A stretch of DNA of 64,000 nt from Setaria digitata. Taxonomy: Eukaryota; Nematoda; Chromadorea; Rhabditida; Setariidae. The stretch is from NCBI GenBank assembly GCA_003640385.1, contig RCAB01000254.1, forward strand, positions 27,367 through 91,366, in the 5' to 3' direction. The notes below the pieces were generated by a model. It was not told the origin of the DNA. It saw only the letters and a list, made by a program, of their open reading frames with translations, and did not search any database. The translations under genes were made by a program, and so were the position numbers. Shown here piece after piece: positions 12,801 to 25,244 of this stretch; position 1 is the stretch's first letter, and the number at the start of each line of letters is the position of its first letter.

Positions 12801-15800
12801 AGTTTAATTGCTGATACAATTCAGACAGTGGTTTACAAAGAACATAGATAAGAGATATTGCCTATCAACTCTGAGAGCTTACGTTGTGCCAAGAGTATAA
12901 AAAAAAGGGCATTAGAAATCCCACTGAAAACAGCCTACTTACTTACACAACACTGTCACAGACAATAGTTTTCTTTTTTTTTAGCTTCAATCCTCTTCTT
13001 GAGCTTTTTTTTTTTTCACCTCCTTGTTTTCTTTTCTACCCAATTTGAATTTGAACCCACCGGCAAAGGTTCAACATCGAATTCAATCAGTTGTTTTGAG
13101 TTATTCCGTGACAAGTTTGTAGAAGTTGCTAATCCCATGGCACTAGTCGATTCATCAGCAGTGAAAGCCTTTTGATTTGTAACGATCTAAAACAGTTCTT
13201 AAAAGATGAAAAAATTTCCGCTCCTCTTTACTAAGGAGAGAAGGTAACTTTCTTGATATCGATATGCTAAATAAGGATACATAAGCTAAAAATAATGGCT
13301 TAATTGATTTTATTTAAAATATGTTGTCTATCAATCTGACTGAAGTTTTACAGTTTGTTCAGGAAGTCGTTTCCGCGTAGTGGAATTATCAGTGACAATA
13401 TCATCCTCCAAACTGTCTAAGCTATATACCCGATATTTGTATCTACGATTTGGCAATTCTGGACAAGCACGGAAATACCACTTTGAGTTTAAACGATAAA
13501 GATCCTGAATAAAATTCATTGTCAGACTACTATACAGTTTGCTTTGTTCGTACTCGATATTTTATATATATATATACATGTATATATATTTTATATATGT
13601 ATAAAAAATATATATACAATATATATATTATTGTATATATATATATATATATATATAAAACCTCTAAAAAGATATAAAAATTATGGAATAAAGTTTAGCA
13701 CCTTCAACCATGTCAAATTTTTTTTCAAATCAATCGATTAACATTTTGATAGTGATTAGCCAATATGATTCTAAAAGATCCGAAAAGCAGCCATCACAGG
13801 TTTTTTTTTCTGCCATTCTAAATGCCGACAAAACCTCAATATTTGCTTTCAGCTGGTAAGAATTCAGTTCCAAATTAACACCTCGCATTCTGCTATGGCA
13901 CGCGAAGTGTCAGTTCGCATTTCATAGGGGAAAAACAAATCGCCACATATTTTCCTATCTTCTTCATCGATTGGCATAAGAACAACACCCCGTCCAATAT
14001 GCTGCAAAACGACTTCATAATTATTTCTCATAAAATGTAAAAAGGTATAAAGCGAACGAAATTTAGGGACAAACAATTAGAAAATAAAGAAACTTGAGAA
14101 GAACATCAATAACCTCTTTGATTACTGCGAAACCTTCTCGATCCCGTCCAAATCGTTGTACACTCAACGCAATTTTTTTAGCTGCCGGATTTGTAAATTC
14201 ACGTATCCATGGAGGTGCATTCAGAATTCGTCCTTCTACAGAGCGTCCGATAGTGGCAAATTCTGGCCATTCTGTCTGGAAATATTTGGAAATCTTATAA
14301 TTGCTACTTGAAAAGTAGCAAAGAAATCCAGTTGTGTTGTTTCGATGTGCTCAATATACCAGTAAGAAAGATTAGTTACTATATAGGAGCAGACGCAGAG
14401 CTTCCTATATGGAACTACGACTATCGACGAATTTTGTTTAATCGTTTGATTTCGCTATCTTCAAGGTGGTGTGGAACTACTGCTACATCATAATCAAAGA
14501 GGTTTTAAGAGATGACAAATAACTGCTAGGAAAAAAATAACTTACATCTGTGGTAAGAGAGCTTTTCTTTGCCATGAATGCCGAAGTAACTTCTTCCACA
14601 GGGAAAACTTGCCGAGGAATTGCAACTAGCTCATGATTAGCTATCAAGGCAAGTGGAACTTCATGATCATCCTGTATTATTACCATAGGCACCAATTCTG
14701 CTGAAAAGATATCTCCATTAAAATCCCTAATCTTTTCTAAATAGATTAGGAATTAGACTTCAAAACTTACGCTCATTGCCAGCTTCTGTGTTTGGCTTTA
14801 TGGAGATACACGTCAGTATCACGTGGACGCAATCTTTTAGTCCTTTTGGATTAATACCTCCCTCTATTTCAATTTCAACCTGAAATCATTCTGTGTATCA
14901 CTAGGCTAAGCAGTGATTTAATCACAAATTTTCATAACAATCGTATAGAACAAAATTAAACATGAGCAATCAATTTATTACAACAATTTTAATCTCACTT
15001 TAAAACTTCATTGCTATTATATAGTAATAAATCGCGTCTAAGTAATATTGATGTCAAGCAAATAATGAACAATATAAACTATGACAAAAAATTTGGTAAA
15101 TGTAGTAGAAGGATTTGGAAAAATGACAAGAAAGCATACCACTGCTCCAGCCTGGAAAATATCTGCAAGGTTATCCGTGATTGCACTCAATGGTGCATCG
15201 TTAACCAGAGTTGAAAGCGAAAAATAAATATGAATATTTGACGAGGAAAAATTAGACTGACTTAGAATACGGCCGTACTCTCTTTGAACCTCCAGGATTA
15301 ATCCTGTTTCTCTCACCACTTCTGGAACTGAAACCAACTACTATCCGACTTCTTTTTCCCAGACCAGCACATCTATTTCTTTTATCCATTTTTTTTTCTT
15401 TCCACACTTCCAGAAATACCTAAACACAAGTAACTTACTTGGTCGTGAATTACCCTGTTGAACAAAATTACTTTGCTTACGACTCAAACCAGAACCAGTA
15501 CCATTAAACGCTGATCTCCTAGCACCACTGTTATACTGTGCGTATTCTGAAATTAGAAAATAAACATTTTCTTCAATTTACAGCAATACTACTATGAAAT
15601 TAAAATTTCGAAAATAAAATTTTCACAAAAATGAATAAAAATTTTCGGACTTTTTCTTTTTTTTGAGGAATCTAAACCGTTTTTTAAAGAATATTTGAGG
15701 TTCCCTTTTCTAAAAAGAAAAAAAAAATAAAGAACTGTATATAGTTCAGATTCCAAGAAGTGATTGGATCAACGGAAAATTTAAAATCAGTTTTAAGAGT

Positions 15801-15944
15801 ACCATATTACCATGTATAAGAACTTCCCCTTAATCTCTTATATGTATGGAATGAAAAAAAGAACTAACGATGATTGCGACTGTTGGAATTACCACCGCCA
15901 CGATGCATTGAGTGTGAATAGGCCTCTTGTGCTGTTTCGGTCAT
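9899..15944 (-). CDS. Unrecognised protein of about 730 residues, 16 exons
   Basis: Minus-strand exons: 15944-15869, 15546-15439, 15327-15140, 14879-14771, 14700-14546, 14275-14114, 14001-13882, 13504-13352, 13186-13061, 12772-12414, 11984-11900, 11760-11530, 11242-11129, 10831-10703, 10367-10348 and 9956-9899. All joins keep frame (2193 bases with stop). Residues about 1-60 are Gly/Ser/Asn/Gln-rich and look disordered. Residues about 63-355 look globular; parts (TGLILEVQREYGRI and a later GRGVVLMPIDEEDR) hint at small beta-barrel folds of the cold-shock/OB kind, but this is only an impression. From about 400 to the end the chain is Ser/Asp/Glu-rich with repeated acidic-hydrophobic patches (EFDVEPL, LVDFNAADD, C-terminal DFFENEYYDEE). 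No signal peptide or membrane span is seen, so it is probably cytosolic or nuclear. The exon 11/12 junction is ambiguous: using the strongest acceptor (11763-11764) needs another donor upstream. I do not recognise the family. Confidence 0.72.
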
Positions 15945-15961
15945 TCCGGTTTGAAAGCACT
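15945..15961 (-). promoter_or_regulatory. Splice acceptor just upstream of the unknown gene's start codon
   Basis: On the minus strand TTTCGCAG ends at 15960, followed by 15 bases and then ATG at 15944-15942. An acceptor this close to the start is typical of nematode spliced-leader addition, but a short 5' UTR exon further upstream is also possible. Confidence 0.5.
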
Positions 15962-17349
15962 GCGAAAGGTGAAACAATTCCGACAATGTAACTAAATATC
16001 AAGTAATTCTGGAAATAAACCTAAATTATATAATTTCGAAAGTGAAAGTTCAACACAGTGATCGAAATGGAAAGTATCATAGTAAAGTAAGAATTAGCAA
16101 CATGACAGACTGACCGCAACAGATAACATGCCATGGAACAATGGTAAATATTCCTATAAAAAAGAGCAATAAATAAAATTTAAATAAACAATCATCAGAT
16201 TCCTCGTAATATCATTGCAAATATGGCAAATTTCACATGATAACTGATAACGTATCTTTTCATATCACTGATAATCTTAATATACAGGCATGTGACCTAT
16301 AGAAAGAGAACTCCTTCAAGCAAACTTGCCTGATCTTCTCTATCTTAATTCATATTCTCAACAATATCTCACCCATTAATACGATAATAATGACCAAGAC
16401 GAAATAAGTTTAATCTTTCGAGAAACTAGCGAATATTTTCCGGAAAAAAAAACGACAAATAAAACTTCAAATAAATTTAAACGTAAATGAACTCTTAAAT
16501 AATAAAGAATTGAATAAATTTAAACAAAAATCGAAAAAGCGATATTGGGTACTTTATGACGGGGAACACAGTTATGTATTTTCTTTTTCAGGATAACGTG
16601 AAATACTAAAAGATGAAAGTTTATGATGAAAGAGAAAAAAAAAACACATCTATTTTAACGCATTTTAGGCAGTTTCTATGAATCTTCCGTGAAATTGTTA
16701 CCTTTCTGAACTTTTTACTATCTTTTCGTATCGCTTCCGGAAAGCCTGACAGTGCTGCCGTATCAATTCCGCAAAGTTGTTGTCTATTGCTATCGCTTCG
16801 TGAGCTTCTTATCCTTCATCGCCAGAATCACGATGCAACAACTCTATGTGTACATAATCCGGCAAAACCTACACCTATTTTAAAAATAAACTCACCGTGA
16901 TCCACAATTTTTTCATATCGGCGTGCGGTGTAGAAGCCTAAAATGTGGTTTGATGAATTACTGTTAACCCTATTTGTGCTACAGTTGTGGGCTTTTTTTT
17001 TGCTGGTTGGTTCAGGTGTTTACGTGTAGTTACGTCGTTCGTCTACTTCGCGTTACGTGGCCACTCTTACGTCTACTTTACGTTTAGCTATAATACATTT
17101 AACATCGCTATGCTGGTGTATTCTATTCCGATGCAAAGTTGAATGCTTTAGGTGTAAAGTGCAGTGTTTATTGTGTGGAATTCTCGCGTTATTCGGACAG
17201 TTAGTATTTATAGGCTCATATTGAATGTTTATCTTCCTTGAATATTTCTATGTTTAAAGTATTTCTTACCTGATAAGTAATGCTTAATACGCATGGAGGG
17301 TTTTTTTTTTCACACAATTTTCAGTGGTTATCTTGTTGGTTCTTTTCAG
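15962..17349. promoter_or_regulatory. Divergent intergenic region between the unknown gene and rpl-5
   Basis: The two genes are transcribed away from each other across about 1.4 kb. The right half is less AT-rich than the rest and holds the TTACGT cluster. Positions about 16690-16900 have balanced composition and short inverted matches (AGTTGTTG near 16782 against CAACAACT near 16836). They could be a 5' UTR exon, a promoter block or an unrecognised structured RNA. No tRNA or snRNA signature was seen. Confidence 0.5.
17020..17083. promoter_or_regulatory. Five TTACGT boxes upstream of rpl-5
   Basis: TTACGT occurs at 17020, 17030, 17053, 17067 and 17078, all in the same orientation, about 275-340 bases before the rpl-5 start. 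Parts of the flanks repeat too (GTCTACTT twice). ACGT is the core of many bZIP and bHLH sites. The spacing and orientation suggest a promoter element of the ribosomal protein gene. No factor can be named from sequence alone. Confidence 0.5.
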
Positions 17350-17357
17350 AGTGTGCG
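17341..17357 (+). promoter_or_regulatory. Splice acceptor and short leader before the rpl-5 ATG
   Basis: TCTTTTCAG ends at 17349 and ATG begins at 17358. This is the usual distance for a trans-spliced nematode ribosomal protein mRNA. A second acceptor-like TTTTCAG lies about 27 bases upstream. Confidence 0.6.
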
Positions 17358-19341
17358 ATGGGATTCGTAAAAGTAGTTAAGAATAAGGCATATTTCAAAC
17401 GTTATCAGGTTAAGCTGAGGCGTAGACGTGAGGGTAAAACCGACTATCATGCAAGGAAACGTCTCACTGTGCAGGATAAAAATAAATACAACACCCCGAA
17501 ATATCGTCTTATCGTACGTTTCACCAACAGGGATGTCATTGCGCAGGTGATTGTAATTACTTTGCTGTTAGCTAGACCTTAAATTAGTCTTGAGGATGGA
17601 ATTAAAGACGAGTAAAATTGCAGATAATTTCGTATGATTACTTTTCATCTTTTTGATGATTTTTTTAATAAAGTCGGAAATTGTAAATCTGATATGGTGA
17701 TGTAAATCTGACACATCGTAAACATGCTTTTCATAAACCGACTTGCTCAACTCGTAACCTTCATCACGGTATTTTTTTCTGTCACTAAAGAGTTTGTAAA
17801 GCATGATTTCCTTTCAGTTGACCATTTCCTTTTATTATTGATAATTTGTTCAAATTTCAGATAGCCTATTCGCGAATTGAGGGTGATATAGTCGTATGTG
17901 CTGCTTACTCACACGAACTGCCGCGTTACGGGATTAAGGTTACATTTGAATCGTTTTCCAGTAGATTGGGAGATGTATTTTTAAATTGCGTAACGGTATG
18001 TTTATTCAGAAAAAAAAAAAGGAATTTGCTTGTTGCTTTATCTGATATACGTAGGTACTTGCGATTTGGAGGTTCTTTGAAAAAATGGCAGTACTATATA
18101 GGGAATATGCAATTACATGTTGAAACGTTTGCTGTTTATGGTGCCTTTGTGAGAGTCGCAATCGGATGGAGAAGAAACATTGATACTTAGATATGAGAAA
18201 TGGCATAAAAACAAGCATAGATCATGTGTTGATTGGATGACGAGTACAAGTAGAGGGATATGCAATGATTTATCATTTGCAGGTGGGTTTGACGAACTAT
18301 GCATCGGCTTATGCAACTGGTTTATTGTTGGCTCGACGTCATCTGCAAAAAATCGGTTTAGCGGAGACTTACAAAGGAATAGAAGAAGTGAATGGTGAGG
18401 ATTATAACGTTGAAAAAGAAGGTGAACGGGCACCATTCCGAGCAGTCCTTGATGTTGGCTTGGCACGTACTGTTACTGGTGCTAAGATATTCGCAGTCAT
18501 GAAGGGTGTTGCTGATGGTGGTATCGATGTACCACACAGGTATCATCTTAGTGCTTTCTAAATACATGTGGTTTCGTGTTTATAAGTAAATTTGTTTTCA
18601 TCCAATTTTCATGCGATATTCCCATTTAGCAGTGGTCTTATGCTGTGTTATCTCATTGTAACGTCAATGTGACTTACTATTTTACAGTTTGAGATGTGAC
18701 TTTTGCTGAATTGTTAGCATTTTTTTTAGTGAGACACGTTTCTTTGGTTATAATTCGGAAACGAAATATAATGCTGAGGCACATCGTGATAGGATACTTG
18801 GAAAACATGTTGCTGATTATATGGCACTGTTGAAAGAACAAGATGAAGAGGCGTATAAACGACATTTTTCACGTTTCATTGCTGCTAATATCGGTCCAGA
18901 TGACGTAGGTTACTTCAAAAATTTATCCTTCAGAAATATGAATAGTTTTCTAAACCTTTTCAATGTTTTTAGTTTTATTTCTAAATTTAATGAGTAAAGG
19001 ATTACTTACAGATTGTGGACATGTACAAAAAGGCTCATGAAGCTATCCGTAAAGATCCAATACGACCAGCTCCAGCACCAAAAGAGGTTATATAATTTTT
19101 TTTCTCTGCAGTCTTGTGCCATTGATTTTCAATGACATCTATGTATATGTTTTGGAAAAACTAAATTACTGCTTCAGTGTTCTTTATCACTTCTTTATAT
19201 GGGCTTCCTAAGATCGATTATTTCTAGGTCACAAAGAAACGTTGGACGGCAAAGAAATCTTCGGTTGCGGTACGCAAGAATCGTGTCAAAAACAAGAAGG
19301 CGTACCTTATGGCAATGAAAGCGCAGCAGGAAGCGCAGTAG
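17358..19341 (+). CDS. rpl-5: 60S ribosomal protein L5 (uL18), six exons
   Basis: Exons are 17358-17546, 17861-17938, 18283-18539, 18730-18904, 19012-19086 and 19228-19341. They give 888 bases, or 295 residues, against 297 in human. The protein opens [19 protein letters not shown] and continues with the basic [10 protein letters not shown] segment and the [11 protein letters not shown] block, all diagnostic of eukaryotic L5. Later blocks ([36 protein letters not shown]) cover the 5S rRNA-binding core, and the C-terminus is Lys-rich. L5 binds 5S rRNA with L11 and carries it into the large subunit. All introns are GT-AG and small (107-344 bases). The first Met after a nearby acceptor fixes the start. 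Nothing is missing. The third exon (18283-18539) is the longest. Confidence 0.97.
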
Positions 19342-21964
19342 TTGAAAGGAGTCGTTTTCCAATGTTATCGTATCTCTAAAAAATTATATGATTATTTTAT
19401 GAAACAAATGTTAAATTTGGCTCGTATAACAAAATATACAATTGTTAAAACAGTGCTACACAGGAGCATCATATTGAAAGATCTGCAGATCAGTACTACT
19501 GACAAATTAGACAACAGAAGTTGGATTTCTCGTTTTGGCTTGGAGGAGCACTAGTCTGTTCACATTTGGCAATTCATTGCTCTATTACAAAATTGCATGG
19601 AAATTTCGTTTAAGATTGGAATTTTCTCTATTTTCCATCAGTTATATACTGAATATAGTTGAATGGTGATTGGTATTGATGCAGCAGTGCAGTTGTACAT
19701 GTTATCGAAGCACAACAGGATCACTTCAGTTGAATTTAGAATGAGCAAAATATATGATCAGATATTTTCATTGGCGAAGCTGAAAACACTAAACTATAGA
19801 TTGAAGATGGATGTTGAATGAGATGGAGTAATTTCAGGGAAAAGTGTATGTGTGTGCTTGCGTGTGTACCTGCATAAATGTTTTTTACTAAATTCAAAAT
19901 TTTCAAAACAGTGCAGGTGATTCTGTCCTATTTAATCTTGTGTTAAGCCGTGAGTGTTGTAACAATTACTTTTTCTTTATTACTTTGAATTAAATGATAT
20001 TTTCTCGGTATAAGTGGTAAGATTTGAAGAAAAGAAAAGAAAAGAAAAGAAATATTTTAGAGGTTCATCCCTCCAAAAAGGAACAGGAAAAACGAAAACT
20101 AAGTAAGGGGTAAGCCAAAAAGTATGTGACATTTAATTTGTGATTATCATTGACATGTGCTGACGGGTTGCGATCGTGTGAACTGTGACCCGAAAGTAGT
20201 TATAATTACGATTTGTCTGTGAAAATTCTTTTTTTTTTTTTTGTTTTTTGATTTGTGGGTGAAATGGGAAGGAATTGTGTAATACTGCGCTGATTTTGTG
20301 AGATAAATAATGATAAAATAAATGAAGTGACTGGAGAAGGAAGGGTGATGTAAGAGGGGGAGAGAGAGAGGGGGGAGGAAGAAGAAGAAGGAGAGAGAGA
20401 GAGAGAGAAAGGTAGGAAATGGTAACGTTTCGTAATATTTTTATTATCATGTTATTTAATGATTTTCTCATGAGAAATATTTCAATTAAGAAAAAATAAA
20501 AAAGTAGAAAATTAGTGCTTTTTTTGTTAAATTTTGAAAAGTTTGTTTGAAATTCATTTGGTCAAATTAATGAATTTCTTTTGATTATTTTAAAATTTTT
20601 GATGTTGGTTTTTTTTTTTTTTTTTTTTTAATAAATTTTATTTAAGCTTGTGAATGAATGACTTTTCTGACGGAGGAAGTGCATAAGAAACGTAGAGTAA
20701 CACGGTTGACTTCTTCTCTTTCTCGAGAATTGATCATCTGGAAAATTCAGAGATAACCTAAAATGGTCAAAAAATAGGAGTAACTTGCATTCATGCAAAA
20801 AATTACATTTCCATTTTCAAAAAATTTGAGAAAAGGAGAGGAAGTGACTGTGGAAGTGAGTAAAGTTTAGTTTTATTTTCAAAATTCAAAAACTTTTTAG
20901 GATTTTTGACAAAGCTTATACGCTTTAAGCAGCTTCAGTTCTTTTGAACGGAAGCTCATTCATTTCGGTTTCTAAAAATCAGACCGCTCTCTCGCAGAAA
21001 AAAAAAGAAAAAAAAAAATAAAAAACCGCTAGTAGTTTGAAAGTTCATTTCAATTGATTAAAATTAAAAAAAAAAAAAAAAAAAAAATGAAGATTTCAAA
21101 TTAAAACGAAATTCATTCAATTTCAAACATTTCCTTTTTTTTTTCACAAAAAGGAAATGAAATAGTTAAAAATAATTAATTTCATTTAATTCGGAAATTC
21201 TCTCGGTAGTTCAGTCTATTGTTGATTTTTAAGGGGAGAAATAAGCCCTTAACACAACTGAAGCTGTCATTAAATAAAAAAATTTCTTTTTCTGTTTTCA
21301 AGTTGTTCATTGCGATCCTAAAATAATTACAAATTTTATTTTCAAATTTTCATATCGCAATTTAAAAGATTTTCGGTTTAAATTTCAGTAATTAATTTTT
21401 CTTTTCTTTAATTTTAGCAAATTGCTTACCCAACTAACTTCTTCAAAATTTAATAAATTTATTTTAGAATAGAGAACTTTTAATTGAATTAATAATTGGG
21501 ACACAAAAACACGAAGAAAAAAAAAAAAAAGAAGTAATTATTATCAACCAGAAATGCATACATACCGTTAAAATGTAACACTTTACAGGTGGGTCATTAT
21601 GGGGCGACAAGATGTCGCATTATTATTGGGACAATATTTAATTCATTCATGGGAAACGATTTCTTGAGAATGTAATCAGATCACACTCACTGCAATGTGA
21701 ACTTACCGACAAAAGTATTTATTTATGATTATTATTTGAAGCCAAGAAAATGAGCCAAAGATGTTTCCCATTTGCATATTTCTCTTATCAGTGATATTTA
21801 TCAGTTACAATATTTGTTCATTTATGAGTTCAAATAAGTATTTATATAAGTAAATAGATGAGCAGAAGAAGCATGTACAATGGCAATAATATTGTTTAGT
21901 TATTATTTAAAATAATTAGCCAAAGATAAACAGCAATATATGAAATTATATGAGAAATTTATAT

Positions 21965-22277
21965 AGAAATAATGATGTGAAATAAATAAAATCATTGGTC
22001 ATTTGCGAAATGAAAATTTTCTAGAAGTTAGAAAAAATATATATATATATATATTTTTAAAATATATATATATAATGAATTAAATGTTTACTCATGATTT
22101 TAAAATTTTCAAAATGAACAGGAAAAAGAAAGTGATGCCATGAAATGTGGATTAACAAATAGATAAATGAAAAATTGTATAGAAATTATGAAAATATGAT
22201 GATAATCAGAAATAATGGTGTGAAATAAATAAAATCATTGGTCATTTGCGAAATGAAAATTTTCTAGAAGTTAGAAA
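21965..22277. repeat. Two copies of a 70-bp direct repeat
   Basis: Positions 21965-22034 and 22208-22277 match except for one base early in the copy. An AT dinucleotide run follows the first copy. The 173 bases between them are not repeated. It looks like a local duplication rather than a known element. Confidence 0.8.
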
Positions 22278-23196
22278 TTTCTGGCTAGTATTTAAAAAAA
22301 ATTAATAAATAAGTAGGTGAAAAATCGAGGAAGAAAAAAAAAAAACGAATTCAATGATAATTATAAATGAAAAAAAAAAAATAGAGGACAAGCGAGAATA
22401 ATTAACAATAATAATTATTGTTTATTAATCAGTATTTATGAAAATTCGTCTTCTCCTCTTTCTTTTTTCCTAAATTTTGAATTGAAAGTTTAGAAAATTT
22501 TAATAAAGAACTAAATTTGAAATTTTTCAAAAAATGTATAAATGTGAAAAATAATTGAAAAAAAAAATGCAGAAGCAGAAATTGCATCAATTTTTTTGTC
22601 TTATAAATCTTGCTAATTCAATTTAATTTTAAAAAATTTGCAAAAGTTTTTTTTTGAAACAGTTTAGTTTAGCATACTGTATATATACATATAAAGCAAC
22701 TTAATATTATGCTATATTTTATTACATTTTAGCACAAGATTATTTAAAAAAAAAAAAAAATAGAATTGTAATTTGAAGAATTTCCAAAAAAAAAAAAGAA
22801 AAAATTAGGCTTTAAATACTTTTTTTTTTTATTAAGAAAAAATATAAATAATAAAAGTAGGTAAAATTCATGACATTAACTTCCAAGTTCGGTAATTTTT
22901 CATTTGTCAATTTCTAGAATTATTAAGAAAAACAAAAAAAGAATAATTAAATGCAAGAAGAAATGAAACATTTTCGACATTTTCTTGGTAAAATAATATG
23001 CGAATTTTATTGTAAATGCATGTTCCCATGAAATTGAAACTTGCAAATTTGGAAGAAAGAAAAAAAAAAAATAACTAATTTTTTTTTTTTGTATTCTTTT
23101 CAGCGAACTTATATCAATTCATTTCCTTTCGTAATTATTTGCACATTTAAATGTGTGAAGTATTTTTCTGTGTTTGGCTAGAATAAATTAAACTGC

Positions 23197-23236
<40 letters not shown>
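23197..23236. repeat. GA microsatellite
   Basis: An interrupted (GA)n tract of about 40 bases on the plus strand. Similar tracts at 27803-27842, 62407-62440, 62838-62872 and 63911-63946 show this class is common in the region. Confidence 0.85.
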
Positions 23237-23238
<2 letters not shown>

Positions 23239-24925
23239 AAAAAATTCCAACTTATTAATGTTTTAAATTTATCAATTAAAATATATTTTTATATTTTTTA
23301 AAATTCTAAAAAACTTTTTCATGTCCACTTTTGGCTTCTCTTCCTAAATGTTTCAAATGATAAATTTAAAGCATTTTTAGCATCATCGTCAATAAAGATA
23401 AAAAAAAACGTTTTTTTAAATCAAATAATACTATTAATTAACAAAAGGTAAAGATGATTTCAATTCATTTATATTTATTACAAAGGAATTTGAAGCACTT
23501 TTTGACCTCAAAAAATTTATTTGGAAAAGGAAAAAAAAAGGAATTTCAAAAAAAAAAAAGAAAAACTTTTTCATTGTGTGAAAAATGTTGCGAGCAAAAT
23601 TTATTAAATGACTCTATTTCATATTTTTATCGCTAAAAATGTTTTTATTTAATTATTCAAATATCTCTTTTTTTTTTGACAGTTAATAATTTTTCATGCA
23701 TTTTAATTTACTTAATTTACTATCTGATAAGCAATGAATGATGAATATTAATAACTGATGGATAACATTTTTTGATGAGTGATAATGGATGATAATTACT
23801 GATAAGTGTTAAGCATTGATAATATTTCTTAAAGACTAAAATCTTCCATCCATATTATCAGTAACATCCTTCTTACTATCATTATCACTAAAAAACATTT
23901 TTTCTTCTACCTTTTTTTTTTTTTTTTTTTTTTTAATTATGTTCCCAGAATTAAGATGATGAGAATCTCTGATAGTCTTTTGATGATAATCTGACGGTAC
24001 ATTTCTCCTTTGCGATGATAATCTGATGGTACTTTTTCCATCCGTTTACAATGAGAATCTGATGATACGTTTTCATCTTCATTTTTTTTTTTTTTTTTTC
24101 CTTCCTTTCTTTTTTCTTTTCTTTTTTTTTTACGATGCGAAATCTGATGATATTGCTTTGAGGAAAGTTTAAAAGTAATAAAAATTTAATAATAATAATT
24201 ATTTTTCATATATAGTAGTACAAAAATAATATTTTAGTTTGCTTTTATTTTACACTTTTAAAAATAAATATGTATTTAAACAGTTGCAAAATTATTAAAA
24301 TAGAAACTTCCAAAGCATTTATGTGTTTGTATATTTTCATAAATAAGCATAACTGACAATACTGCATCGAATAAAAAATTTTACCAAATTATAATAATTA
24401 TTATTTCTCATATATTATTGCAGTGCTTAATTTTCATTTCATTTTTTTGTGTTAAAAAAAAAAAAAAAAAAAATAATAATAATAATAATGAGCAAACAAA
24501 ATAAAATAAAAAAGTAAACAAACAGTAGCAAAAAAAAAATTATCAAATTGCTAGTGCAGTGTAGAAGCTTACAAAACATTGCATGTTTGCATAATTATTT
24601 GTCTAATTCCATAAATAATTATGAAATATATTCATCGGCGCCAGTCTAGAATAAACTTCTCGGATATGAAGAAGGAAGAAAAGAAAACGATGGAAAAAGT
24701 AGGGATTATCCTATAAATCCATAAGGAGGATAGATGAAAACTATCTATACTCATTCATTAATCATAAGCAAATCGTATAACACAATCATTTTTTTTTTTT
24801 TTTTCTTTTTCAAATATAAATTATTTCATTTATATTTAAAAATTTTCATCTCTTCTTCCTATCCTTCTTTTTTTCTTCTTTTTGGATTAATTAGCAAAAT
24901 AATAAGATAGGAGAAATTATGAAGA

Positions 24926-25244
24926 TGATAAGAATCTCTGATAGTAAGTTTTGTGTGTGTGTGTGTGTGCATGTGTGTGCTTAAAATTTCCTTTTTCTTG
25001 TCTTTCACCTAATTAGCAAAATAATTAATTAGCAAAGTGAGGTGGAAGAAATTAATTGTGTTAGTGAAAGTGAACATAAAATAATTTTTGATAAGGAATC
25101 TCTGATAATAAGTTTTGTGTGTGTGTGTGTATGCTTAAAATTTCCTTTTTCATGTTTTTCACTTAATTAGCAAAATAATTAATTAGCAAAGTGAGGTGGA
25201 AGAAATTAATTGTGTTAGTGAAAGTGAACGTAAAATAATTTTTT
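24926..25244. repeat. Tandem duplication of an about 160-bp unit
   Basis: Units 24926-25088 and 25089-25244 share an opening TGATAAG.AATCTCTGATA, a GT microsatellite, and a long closing block that is almost identical. They differ by a few substitutions and in GT-run length, so this is real divergence and not an assembly overlap. Confidence 0.85.

Noticed and set aside
13331..13351. Stop codon after VKLQSD as the end of the unknown gene
   Set aside because: A GTAAAA donor just before it and an in-phase exon at 13186-13061 continue the frame, as do seven further in-phase exons.
5947..15944. Unknown gene and Mpv17-family gene as one operon
   Set aside because: Same strand, but about 1.3 kb apart and without a clear trans-splice signal of the downstream-gene type; left open.
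17650..17715. C/D-box snoRNA in rpl-5 intron 1
   Set aside because: TGATGA at 17654 and CTGA at 17689 and 17708 resemble boxes, but the C'/D spacing is too short and no terminal stem pairs. Vertebrate L5 introns host snoRNAs, so it was worth checking.
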